Positions 7,708 to 15,670 of a stretch of 36,736 nt of DNA are shown in pieces. Position 1 is the first letter of the stretch. Each line of letters begins with the position of its first letter. The notes under the pieces are model-generated. The model saw only the letters and a program-made list of their open reading frames with translations. It was not told the origin of the DNA and searched no databases. Made by a program: the position numbers and the translations under genes. The DNA comes from an uncultured Bacilli bacterium (GTDB taxonomy: Bacteria; Bacillota_I; Bacilli_A; RF39; UBA660): the NCBI GenBank assembly GCA_944350445.1, contig CALVOW010000015.1:1-36736 (forward strand). Direction: 5' to 3'.

Positions 7708-10641
7708 ATGTACTTAAAAGAAATAGAAATATCTGGTTTTAAATCATTTGCAGATAAAATAAATATTAATTTAGATAATCAAATAACATGTATAGTTGGA
7801 CCTAATGGATCAGGTAAAAGTAATATTGTTGATGCCATTAGATTTGTTCTTGGGGAGCAATCTGTCAAATCACTTCGCGGTGACAATTTAATGGCTGATG
7901 TTATTTTTTCAGGTTCCAAAAACCGTCCTCCTATGCATGCTGCTTCCGTTACTTTAACTTTTGATAATCAAGATAATTATTTAAATGTTCCCTTTCAAAA
8001 TGTAGCTGTTAGAAGACGATTATATAAAACTGGTGAAAATGAATATTTTTTAAATGGTGAAAAATGTCGATTAAAAGACATTGTGGATCTTTTTTTAGAT
8101 AGTAGTATTGGAAGAGACTCTTTTAATATTATTGGTCAAGGAGAAATAGCTAAGATTTTGTCAAATTCATCCTATGAAAGAAGATTAGTAATTGAAGAAG
8201 CAGCTGGCATTTTAAAATATAAAAAAAGACGTGAAGAAGCTTTTAAAAAATTAGATAAAACTAATTTAAATTTAGATCGAATTAAAGATATTATTGAAGA
8301 AGTTAAAAATCGCCTTGATCCTTTAAAAAAACAAAGTGAAAAAGCTAAAAATTATTTAGAATTTAAAAAAAAGCTAGAAACTGTTGAAGTTTCCTTGTTA
8401 GTAAATGAAATTACAACTTGGAATTTAACTTATCAAGATAGTAAAAATAAACTAAAAAGTTATGAAGAAGAAATTGTTAATTTAAATAATAAAATAAATA
8501 ATCCGGAAATAGAAACTTTAAAATTACAAGTTTTAAACATGGAAAAAAACATTCAAAGTAAAAATAATGATCTCATTAATTTAACAAGAGAAAAAGCCGA
8601 AATTAACACCAAAAGAAGTGTTTTAAAAGAAAGAAATAAATATAAATTAGAAAATATTAAACTTCAAGAAAATATTAATTATTTAAATGAAACAAAACTT
8701 TCTTTAGAAAAAAATATTGAAATTAATAATCAAGAAATTACGAATTTAAATTTAAAGAAAAATAATTTAGAACAAGAATTAAATACGGATTTAGATTCTT
8801 TAAATCAAGAAAAAAGGAATAAAGATAATATAGAAAAAGAATATCAGTTTAAAAAGAAAGAAATTTGGGAATTAACTAATAAAATTGAAATATTAAATAA
8901 TAATATACGTGATAATGTTTATTTAAATAATAATACAAGAAAAGTTTTAAATAATCCCAAATTAACTGGAGTACATGATGCTTTAATTAATCTTGTTAAG
9001 ACAACATCTTTATATCAAAAATGTTTAGATGTTATTATGTCATCTATTAAAAACTTTATAATTGTTGATAATCCTGAAAGTGCGAATTCTTGTATTTCTT
9101 ATTTAAAAGAAAATCATTTAGGAAGAGTTACTTTTTTACCACTTGCTGTTATCAAGGCTCGTTATATTGATTTGGAAACCAAAAATATCTTAGAACATGA
9201 AGTAGGTTATCAAGGTGTTTTAAGTGATTTTTTAGAGTATGATAAAAAATATCAAAATATTATATTAAATCAATTTGGAAATATTATTGTTGTTGATAAT
9301 TTAGTAAATGCTAATTCAATTAGTAAAAAGATAAATAGTCGTTATCGAATCGTGACAATTGACGGTGATATAATTCATACTTCGGGAAGTATTACGGGAG
9401 GTTCTTTAGAACCGTTAAAAAGTACGGTTAGTTTAAAAAATGAGTTAATAGAATTAGAACTAAAGATAAATAAGAATAAAACAAGTCTTTTAGAATTTGA
9501 AAGAAAATTAAATGAAGTAAGTGATAAGATAAGTGCTTATGATAAAAAAGTATATGAGGCACGTCATCAGTTATTAGAAATAGTTGATTCTTTAAATGAT
9601 ACTAGAAAAAGACAAGAAAGTAAAAAACAAGAGTTAGAAAATGTTCTTTTAGAGCTTAAATCATTAGATAGTAATAATACTTTAAAAGAAAGTGAAGAAT
9701 TAGATAAAACTTATTTTGATAAATCTTTAAAATGTGATTTATTAGAAAAAGAAATTAATGATTTAATTAAAGAAAAAGATAAAATACAAGCTCATATTTT
9801 AGAAGAGGAAGGAATTAGAAAAGTAAACCAAGCTAATTTAAACCAAATTGAAAAAGAAATGGCTAACTTAAATCTTTTGCTTCAGGATTTAGATATAAAA
9901 ATGGATACCAATTTAAATATTTTAAATAATGAATATAGTATGACTTATGAAAGAGCTAAAGAAGAATATGCAAGTAGTTTAGATATTGAAGAATCAAGAA
10001 GAGAAGTAGAAGAAATTAAGAAAGTCTTAAAAAGTATTGGTATGGTAAATTTAGAGGCAATAGAAGAGTATGAGGAGGTAAATAAGCGATATACTTATTT
10101 AACGAAAGAACGAGATGACCTAATGCATGCTAAGGATATGCTATATTCAATTATTGAAGAGATGGATGAAGTCATGCAAAGTGATTTCTTGAAGACTTTT
10201 CAAGAACTTGAAAAAGAATTTAAAAAAGTTTTTAAAGAGTTATTTAGAGGCGGAGATGCTTCTTTAAAATTAACAGATCCTAATAATTTATTAGAAACAG
10301 GAGTCGAAATTGAAGCATCCCCACCAGGAAAGAAATTAAAGACGGTGACGCTTTTATCAGGTGGAGAGAAAACGTTAACAGCTATTAGTTTATTATTTGC
10401 TATTTTAAATATTCGTAGTGTACCTTTTTGTATTTTTGATGAAGTAGAAGCAGCTCTTGATGAAGCTAATGTTGATAACTTTGGAGAATATTTAAGTCAT
10501 TATCAAGATAAAACACAGTTTTTATTAATTACTCATAAAAAAAGAACAATGGAATATGCAAAGACTTTATATGGAATTACCATGCAAGAATCAGGCGTTT
10601 CTAAACTTGTTAGTGTAAAGTTAGAAGATAATTTAGTTTAG
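7708..10641 (+). CDS. smc: Chromosome segregation ATPase SMC
   Basis: 977 residues. SMC dimers load with ScpA/ScpB and organise and resolve the chromosome. The N-terminal ATPase half has a Walker A motif (GPNGSGKSN, 31-39). A long coiled coil runs to a hinge at about 418-565, with LTGVHDALI at its start and TSGSITGG at its end. The returning coil leads to the ABC signature LLSGGEKTLTA (about 882) and Walker B CIFDEVEAALDEA (about 907). Bacterial SMC is usually near 1180 residues, so each coiled-coil arm is clearly shortened while heads and hinge are complete. AAGTGGTG precedes the ATG. The usual neighbours rnc and ftsY are absent; the gene stands alone between adhesin blocks and ends at its own terminator. 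Confidence 0.97.
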   Translation: MYLKEIEISGFKSFADKININLDNQITCIVGPNGSGKSNIVDAIRFVLGEQSVKSLRGDNLMADVIFSGSKNRPPMHAASVTLTFDNQDNYLNVPFQNVAVRRRLYKTGENEYFLNGEKCRLKDIVDLFLDSSIGRDSFNIIGQGEIAKILSNSSYERRLVIEEAAGILKYKKRREEAFKKLDKTNLNLDRIKDIIEEVKNRLDPLKKQSEKAKNYLEFKKKLETVEVSLLVNEITTWNLTYQDSKNKLKSYEEEIVNLNNKINNPEIETLKLQVLNMEKNIQSKNNDLINLTREKAEINTKRSVLKERNKYKLENIKLQENINYLNETKLSLEKNIEINNQEITNLNLKKNNLEQELNTDLDSLNQEKRNKDNIEKEYQFKKKEIWELTNKIEILNNNIRDNVYLNNNTRKVLNNPKLTGVHDALINLVKTTSLYQKCLDVIMSSIKNFIIVDNPESANSCISYLKENHLGRVTFLPLAVIKARYIDLETKNILEHEVGYQGVLSDFLEYDKKYQNIILNQFGNIIVVDNLVNANSISKKINSRYRIVTIDGDIIHTSGSITGGSLEPLKSTVSLKNELIELELKINKNKTSLLEFERKLNEVSDKISAYDKKVYEARHQLLEIVDSLNDTRKRQESKKQELENVLLELKSLDSNNTLKESEELDKTYFDKSLKCDLLEKEINDLIKEKDKIQAHILEEEGIRKVNQANLNQIEKEMANLNLLLQDLDIKMDTNLNILNNEYSMTYERAKEEYASSLDIEESRREVEEIKKVLKSIGMVNLEAIEEYEEVNKRYTYLTKERDDLMHAKDMLYSIIEEMDEVMQSDFLKTFQELEKEFKKVFKELFRGGDASLKLTDPNNLLETGVEIEASPPGKKLKTVTLLSGGEKTLTAISLLFAILNIRSVPFCIFDEVEAALDEANVDNFGEYLSHYQDKTQFLLITHKKRTMEYAKTLYGITMQESGVSKLVSVKLEDNLV

Positions 10642-10701
10642 AATTATTGATGTTAATTATTTTTGAAGTTAACTCGATGGTATCATTAAATATCAAAATT
10701 C

Positions 10702-10750
10702 GACATATAAAAAATAGTAAAATATTTGCTAGGTTTTTATATGTCTTTTT
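10702..10750 (+). terminator. Terminator of smc
   Basis: GACATATAAAAA (10702-10713) pairs perfectly with TTTTTATATGTC (10734-10745), a 12-bp stem, followed by TTTTT. The loop is 20 bases. Confidence 0.8.
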
Positions 10751-10763
10751 ATTATAGAAATTA

Positions 10764-10792
10764 TTGAAAAATCTTATAGATTAATTTATAAT
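10764..10792 (+). promoter_or_regulatory. Strong sigma-A-type promoter of the putative DGR target gene
   Basis: TTGAAA (10764-10769) and TATAAT (10787-10792) are separated by exactly 17 bases. AAAGG at 10801-10805 serves as ribosome site for the ATG at 10817. Confidence 0.8.
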
Positions 10793-10816
10793 ATTATTAT
10801 AAAGGTAAGATATAGT

Positions 10817-12697
10817 ATGAAAAATTATTTAAAATTTAATAAAAAGTATGCATTAATTTTTTTGATTTTATTAGCAATTATTCTTTTAATCGGAACAAGT
10901 TATGCTCTTCTTCGAAGCAGTTCCCGAGGAGAAAATACTTATGTTATGAATGTAGGTTTATTAGAAGTAACTTTTCAAGATAGTGAAACAAATAATTTAA
11001 ATCTTGAAAATGCTGTTCCGATGACAGATAATGAAGGAATGAATCAGTCTAATGAACTTACTTTTACGATTAAAAATACAGGCGATTTAGCAGCTGGTTA
11101 TGATGTTTATATTGAAGAAACATCAACAAGTCCTGAGTTTAAAACGGTAATTAGATTTATTTCAAATAAAAATGATACCGGGTATAATAGTCCTAAAACT
11201 TTATCTGAAGATTACTATATTGAACAAGGTGGAGTTTTAGCAGTAGGAGAGAGTGCAACTTATAAAGTAAAACTATGGTTATCAAAAACAGCCGATAATA
11301 CTTATATGAATAAAACTTTTACAGCCAGAATTGTGGTTGATTCATATCAAACTAATGATTTAAGAGCTAATATTAAGTCGCAAATAATATCTAATCAAAC
11401 CGATACTTGTCAAACTTATGTTGAAGAAGATGGAATAACTTATATATCAGGAACGTCTGATTGTATAGATTTTAATTATGTTTGGTATAGTGGTAAATTA
11501 TGGCGAATAACGGCGATTTATCCGGATGGTACGATGAAAATGATAACTGATGATACAATAACAGCAATTCGATATGGAAGTAATGTCAATTTCTATACGG
11601 ATGAGAGTAACAGTTCTTATATATATCAATGGTTAAATGAAGATTTTTTGAGTACTTTAGTAAATTCAGAAAATATCATTGTCACCGATGCTAGTTGGAA
11701 TGTTACAAATTCAAATGCCTCTTCGACATCAGAAATTAGTACTAAATTAGAAGAAACTACCATTGTTACAGTTCCTGTAGGTTTATTAAATAGTTATGAA
11801 TACTATAAGAGTTATCAAAATACGAATTATGGTAGTGGATATTTAAATATAGGTTATAGTTGGTGGTTGTTGAATCCTTATTCCTCCTTGGATATGTGGT
11901 ATGCGAGCTACAACGGCGATGCGTATCACTACTCTCCGTCCAACTACAAGTTTGGCGTTCGCCCATCCGTCAATCTGCAATCAGGAATCACGATAAATGG
12001 TGGAAATGGAACCAGTAGTGATTCATACACAATAAGTGGAGATATAGAAACAATAACAGCTGGTACTACTCTTTTAAACACAAGAGAAAGTGGCGAATAT
12101 GTCAATTTTGATGGTGACCTATATCGAATCGTCGCCATTGAAAACAATACTACCAAATTAAATAAAATGGATTATGTAAGAGATAGTAATAATATTGTAA
12201 GAACTAAGAATTTTTCAAGTAATGTAACCTATGGAAGTGGAGATAGTGAGACCTACCTCGATTATTATTTGAATAATACATGGTACAATTCTATTGCTGC
12301 AAACTATAAAAATATGTTAGTTGAAGGAACATATTATTTGGGAACAACCAGCATCAATTATAAAGGAGCTATTTGTGCTACCGCCAGTAATACAGTTACA
12401 ACCAAAGACTGTGAAAAAACAAGCAGTACTTGGATCGGATATGTAGGACTTCCAAGATATGGTGAAATGTTTGCAAGTCAGCAAGAAAGTGGATATTCTT
12501 CATCAAGTTCTATGTGGTTAATAACCCCAAATTCTACCTCGCGTGTCTGGTACATTGGCACCAACGGCGCCGCCGCTGAAAGCGATAGTCCGTCCAGCAA
12601 CTTGTACGGCGCCCGCCCATCCATCAATTTGTCATCAGCGGTTAAGATAACAGGCGGTTTAGGAACTAAAGAATCACCATTTGAAATTAGTCTTTAA
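10817..12697 (+). CDS. Surface protein with TasA-like leader and two DUF6273/C-lectin-like domains; putative DGR target
   Basis: 626 residues. An N-terminal hydrophobic segment ends in GTSYALLR. A beta domain follows (about 40-185) that resembles the TasA/camelysin family exported by SipW-type signal peptidases, with NELTFTIKNTGDLAAGYDVYI. Two homologous C-terminal domains follow (about 193-410 and 411-626), each with a WRI/YRI strand, a WxL strand and an ending like GVRPSVNL...GGxGT. This is the DUF6273/C-type-lectin-like pattern, a scaffold that DGRs elsewhere diversify. The last variable stretch of each domain (11873-11977 and 12524-12631) is GC-rich and differs between domains mostly at codon positions 1 and 2. 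I infer a ligand-binding surface protein diversified by a DGR acting in trans. No sortase motif is present. It could also be an ordinary duplicated lectin domain. Confidence 0.82.
   Translation: MKNYLKFNKKYALIFLILLAIILLIGTSYALLRSSSRGENTYVMNVGLLEVTFQDSETNNLNLENAVPMTDNEGMNQSNELTFTIKNTGDLAAGYDVYIEETSTSPEFKTVIRFISNKNDTGYNSPKTLSEDYYIEQGGVLAVGESATYKVKLWLSKTADNTYMNKTFTARIVVDSYQTNDLRANIKSQIISNQTDTCQTYVEEDGITYISGTSDCIDFNYVWYSGKLWRITAIYPDGTMKMITDDTITAIRYGSNVNFYTDESNSSYIYQWLNEDFLSTLVNSENIIVTDASWNVTNSNASSTSEISTKLEETTIVTVPVGLLNSYEYYKSYQNTNYGSGYLNIGYSWWLLNPYSSLDMWYASYNGDAYHYSPSNYKFGVRPSVNLQSGITINGGNGTSSDSYTISGDIETITAGTTLLNTRESGEYVNFDGDLYRIVAIENNTTKLNKMDYVRDSNNIVRTKNFSSNVTYGSGDSETYLDYYLNNTWYNSIAANYKNMLVEGTYYLGTTSINYKGAICATASNTVTTKDCEKTSSTWIGYVGLPRYGEMFASQQESGYSSSSSMWLITPNSTSRVWYIGTNGAAAESDSPSSNLYGARPSINLSSAVKITGGLGTKESPFEISL
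11873..11977 (+). repeat. Putative DGR variable region 1
   Basis: This is the 3' end of the first lectin-like domain, residues about 353-387. 11881-11980 has 51 G/C in 100 by hand count, well above the AT-rich flanks, and uses TAC, AAC, GGC and CGC codons that the rest of the gene avoids. Aligned with the second region it keeps a fixed scaffold (W-Y, N-G, P-S, G-x-R-P-S-x-N). In 13 codons the first and/or second base differs while the third is the same, for example TAC/AAC, AAG/TTG, TCT/GAT and GAT/CGT. Confidence 0.72.
12524..12631 (+). repeat. Putative DGR variable region 2
   Basis: This is the 3' end of the second lectin-like domain, residues about 570-605. 12541-12620 has 51 G/C in 80 by hand count (64%). 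It is one codon longer than region 1 (an AGT before CCGTCC). The shared 3' stretch CGCCCATCC-RTC-AAT-YTG would be the candidate for the mutagenic-homing initiation end. Confidence 0.72.
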
Positions 12698-12702
12698 GAT
12701 GT

Positions 12703-12756
12703 AAAAAATCAAGAATTAAAATAAACTAAATTTAAATTTAATACTTGATTTTTTTT
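12703..12756. terminator. Bidirectional terminator between convergent genes
   Basis: AAAAAATCAAG (12703-12713) pairs with CTTGATTTTTT (12744-12754). The T-run serves the plus-strand surface-protein gene. The A-run becomes a T-run for the minus-strand protease gene, whose stop codon lies within the loop. Confidence 0.75.
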
Positions 12757-13805
12757 ATAATTTTTTTATTATTAATACTAATAGAATAGTTTTTATTATT
12801 ATTTATAACAAAAAATTTAAAAAGTAAATTATTTAAAAACATATGCAGACTTTTATTAAAATCTTCTTCGGTTATCTTACCTTGGTTAAATTCTTCTTTT
12901 AATTTATTATAATAACAGTTAATTAAAAATTTATTAATGACTAATAAACTTCTTTTTAACATCATTCTTGTTAAAATATCCGTATTTTTTAAATTTATAT
13001 AACTATGTAAAAAGTCAAATTTAGTTATAAAGTCCATTATTTCATCAAGGCTTATATATTTAGTTAATTCTTTGATTAAACCTTGTAAATTGGCAGTAAA
13101 ATAAAAATCTTCCATTAATTCTTGACCAATTATTAATTCTAAACTTTTAGCAATTACAACTTCGGTTTTATAAGCATTAATTGTTTCAAAATCCGGAAAA
13201 TATCTTTTGACTAAAACTTCGGTATAACCTTCATTAAGACCAAGACCAATTCCTTTATCATTTTTTTCTTGATGGAAACCACAAAAAGTTATAATATCAT
13301 TATCATTTTTTATATTACAAGAACTAGCAACATGGAATAATTCATGAAATATAATTTTATTTACTTCTTTTTCATTAAGCAAGAGATAATTTTTTTCACT
13401 ATGATATCCACCAAGTGTTATTGATGTTACTGATTTATTTTTGGAAAAGTTATAATTAATAATTAAAAGATCTTTTAAATTATTAAAAAATAAAGGAAAT
13501 TCACTATTTGGCTTTTTTTCTTTTAAGCGATTATAAAATAATGTTATTAAGTCATTATATAATCGGTTTTTTTTGAGACTTTCCTCTTGGATTTTTTCTA
13601 TTACTTTTTTACTTTCAACATCTTTAAAACTTTTTCTTTGTAAATCTTTTTTTAAAACCTTTGTTTCTTTCCTAAGTTTAAATAACTTCTCAGTTAAATT
13701 GGCTAAGATAATACCAGAACTACTTCCAGCTAAAAAAGTTAAGAACATCATAAGTATATCATCTTCTTTTAAATAATTAATATTTTGTTTATTAAATTCT
13801 TGCAT
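12738..13805 (-). CDS. Putative membrane-anchored zinc metalloprotease
   Basis: 355 residues. A short leader is followed by a transmembrane segment (about 17-37) and a basic coiled-coil-like stretch (about 38-85). Then comes a predicted catalytic core with HELFH at 154-158 (HExxH zinc motif). NEGYTE at 191-196 could supply the third, glutamate ligand, as in gluzincins. The C-terminal half is helical and of unknown family. AAAGGAGG precedes the ATG and fixes the start. The gene has its own transcript on the strand opposite both neighbours. The substrate is unknown. Which side of the membrane the core sits on cannot be told from sequence alone: the lysines following the segment suggest it faces the cytoplasm. 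Confidence 0.7.
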   Translation of the reverse strand: MQEFNKQNINYLKEDDILMMFLTFLAGSSSGIILANLTEKLFKLRKETKVLKKDLQRKSFKDVESKKVIEKIQEESLKKNRLYNDLITLFYNRLKEKKPNSEFPLFFNNLKDLLIINYNFSKNKSVTSITLGGYHSEKNYLLLNEKEVNKIIFHELFHVASSCNIKNDNDIITFCGFHQEKNDKGIGLGLNEGYTEVLVKRYFPDFETINAYKTEVVIAKSLELIIGQELMEDFYFTANLQGLIKELTKYISLDEIMDFITKFDFLHSYINLKNTDILTRMMLKRSLLVINKFLINCYYNKLKEEFNQGKITEEDFNKSLHMFLNNLLFKFFVINNNKNYSISINNKKIIKKIKY

Positions 13806-13852
13806 ATTCCTCCTTTTAAAAATATAGTCAAAATATGTTAAGTAGAAGAATT

Positions 13853-13881
13853 TTAACTGTATTTTTTTGTCGTATTATGAT
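13853..13881 (+). promoter_or_regulatory. Promoter of the rlmN-rpe operon
   Basis: TTAACT (13853-13858), 17 bases, then TATGAT (13876-13881), 20 bases before the rlmN ATG. Confidence 0.5.
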
Positions 13882-13901
13882 ATTATTAAGTGGGTGTTTG
13901 T

Positions 13902-14927
13902 ATGGAAAATATATATAATATGACATATTCTAAACTAGAAAAATATTTTTTGCAACTAGAAAATAAAAAATACCGTGCTCGTCAATTATTTGATTGGCTT
14001 TATAATAAAAGGGTTGATTCGTTTGATTCTATTACTAATATAAAAAAAGAAGTACTTGAAAAATTAAAAGGAGATTTTTACTTTGATAAATTAGAAATTG
14101 TCAAAAGAGAAAGTGATGATTTAGTTTATAAATATTTATTAAAACTTAGTGATGCTAATACCATTGAAGCTGTTTTAATGGAACATGATTATGGCAATAG
14201 TTTGTGTATTTCCTCAGAAGTTGGTTGTAATATGGCTTGTTCTTTTTGTGAAAGTGGAAAAATAAAAAAAATTCGCAATGTTACAAGTGGTGAAATGGTC
14301 GAAGAAATTTTAACAATTGAAAAAGATTTAAAGAAAAGAATTAGTCATGTAGTTATTATGGGAATAGGGGAACCTTTTGATAATTATCAAAATATTTGTG
14401 ATTTTATAGAAATAGTTAATAGTAATTTTGGTCTTAAGTTAGGAAGTAGGCATATTACTGTTTCAACTTGTGGAATTGTCCCAAAGATTTATGAGTTTGC
14501 TAATTTCCCTTATCAAGTTAATTTAGCAATTAGTCTTCATGCTCCAAATGATATATTACGAAGTAGTCTAATGCCAATTAATAAAGTTTATCCTTTAAAA
14601 GAGTTAATGAAAGCTATTGTCTATTATTTAGAGAAAACGAATCGTCGCGTAACATTTGAATATATTATGTTAAAAGGAATAAATGATACTAAGGAATTAG
14701 CCTTAGAACTTGTTAATTTAGTTAAAAATATGAATTGTTATATTAATTTAATTCCTTATAATGAAACGAATACTTTAGAATATAAAAGAAGTAGTAAAGA
14801 GACAATTTTAAAATTTTATGATATACTTAAAAAAAATAAGATAAATGTAACTATACGAAAAGAATTTGGTAATAATATTAATGCTGCCTGTGGGCAATTA
14901 AAAACAATTAAGGAGAATTTGGCATGA
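13902..14927 (+). CDS. rlmN: Dual-specificity RNA methyltransferase RlmN
   Basis: 341 residues, the normal length. This radical-SAM enzyme methylates C2 of A2503 in 23S rRNA and of A37 in some tRNAs. C109-x3-C113-x2-C116 (CNMACSFC) binds the 4Fe-4S cluster. C102 (LCISSEVGC) and C330 (NAACGQL) match the two mechanistic cysteines. The ATG at 13902 is preferred because AAGTGGGTG lies just upstream; a GTG at 13890 would add four residues and overlap that site. It heads the conserved Firmicutes series rlmN-prpC-prkC-rsgA-rpe and overlaps the next gene by four bases (ATGA). Confidence 0.97.
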   Translation: MENIYNMTYSKLEKYFLQLENKKYRARQLFDWLYNKRVDSFDSITNIKKEVLEKLKGDFYFDKLEIVKRESDDLVYKYLLKLSDANTIEAVLMEHDYGNSLCISSEVGCNMACSFCESGKIKKIRNVTSGEMVEEILTIEKDLKKRISHVVIMGIGEPFDNYQNICDFIEIVNSNFGLKLGSRHITVSTCGIVPKIYEFANFPYQVNLAISLHAPNDILRSSLMPINKVYPLKELMKAIVYYLEKTNRRVTFEYIMLKGINDTKELALELVNLVKNMNCYINLIPYNETNTLEYKRSSKETILKFYDILKKNKINVTIRKEFGNNINAACGQLKTIKENLA

Positions 14928-15670
14928 GAAGTTTTTATTTAACAGATGTTGGAAAAGTACGAGATCATAATGAAGATAGTGTTATTATTTTAAAAAATCA
15001 TAATAATGATTATATGTTAGCTGTTGCTGATGGAATGGGAGGACATCGAGCTGGAGAAGTAGCTTCTAGTATTGCTATTAGTTATTTAGGAAGGCACTTT
15101 CAAGAGACTTTTTATAATTTAGATAAAGAGCAAGCTATTTTATGGATTAATGATAGTATTGATGCTATTAATAAACAAATATTTAAACATGAAGAAGTAG
15201 ATGCTTTAAGTGTTGGAATGGGAACAACCTTAGTAATTGCTCTTTATACTAGCGATTATTTATTATTTGGAAATATTGGTGATTCCAGTGGTTTTGTTTT
15301 AAAAAATAATCATCTTCATAAAATAACAGTTGATCATTCACTTGTTAATTTATTAGTTGAAGCTGGCGAATTAACTCTTGAAGAAGCAAAGGATCATCCT
15401 CGAAAAAATGTTTTAATGAAAGCGCTTGGAGCTAGTTTAGAAGTTGAAGCTGATATTTTTGATTGTGATCCGGATGTTGATGGTATATTACTTGCAAGTG
15501 ATGGCTTGACTAATATGTTAGAAATTAGTAAAATAGAAAGTATAGTGAATAGTAGTGAAGAGATTGAAGAAAAAGTTGTTAGTTTGATTCAAAAAGCTAA
15601 TAATTTAGGAGGCACTGATAATATATCAATTGCCTATTTGGAAAAAGAAAAAGAAGGTGGAAAAAGTTGA
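14924..15670 (+). CDS. prpC: PP2C-type Ser/Thr protein phosphatase (PrpC/Stp)
   Basis: 248 residues, full length. It removes phosphate from proteins phosphorylated by the adjacent kinase PrkC, using two metal ions. RDHNED (13-18) and ADGMGGH (35-41) supply metal-binding aspartates. GMGTTLV, GDSSGFVL, DHSLVNLLVEAG, LLASDGL and GGTDNIS are the remaining PP2C motifs. Its start overlaps the rlmN stop and its stop overlaps the prkC start, so the three are translationally coupled. AAGGAG lies upstream inside rlmN. Confidence 0.96.
   Translation: MRSFYLTDVGKVRDHNEDSVIILKNHNNDYMLAVADGMGGHRAGEVASSIAISYLGRHFQETFYNLDKEQAILWINDSIDAINKQIFKHEEVDALSVGMGTTLVIALYTSDYLLFGNIGDSSGFVLKNNHLHKITVDHSLVNLLVEAGELTLEEAKDHPRKNVLMKALGASLEVEADIFDCDPDVDGILLASDGLTNMLEISKIESIVNSSEEIEEKVVSLIQKANNLGGTDNISIAYLEKEKEGGKS

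Noticed and set aside
10642-10816. Possible DGR template repeat next to the putative target gene
   Set aside because: The interval is AT-rich and contains only the smc terminator and a promoter; nothing resembles the GC-rich variable regions. No reverse transcriptase is encoded in the window.
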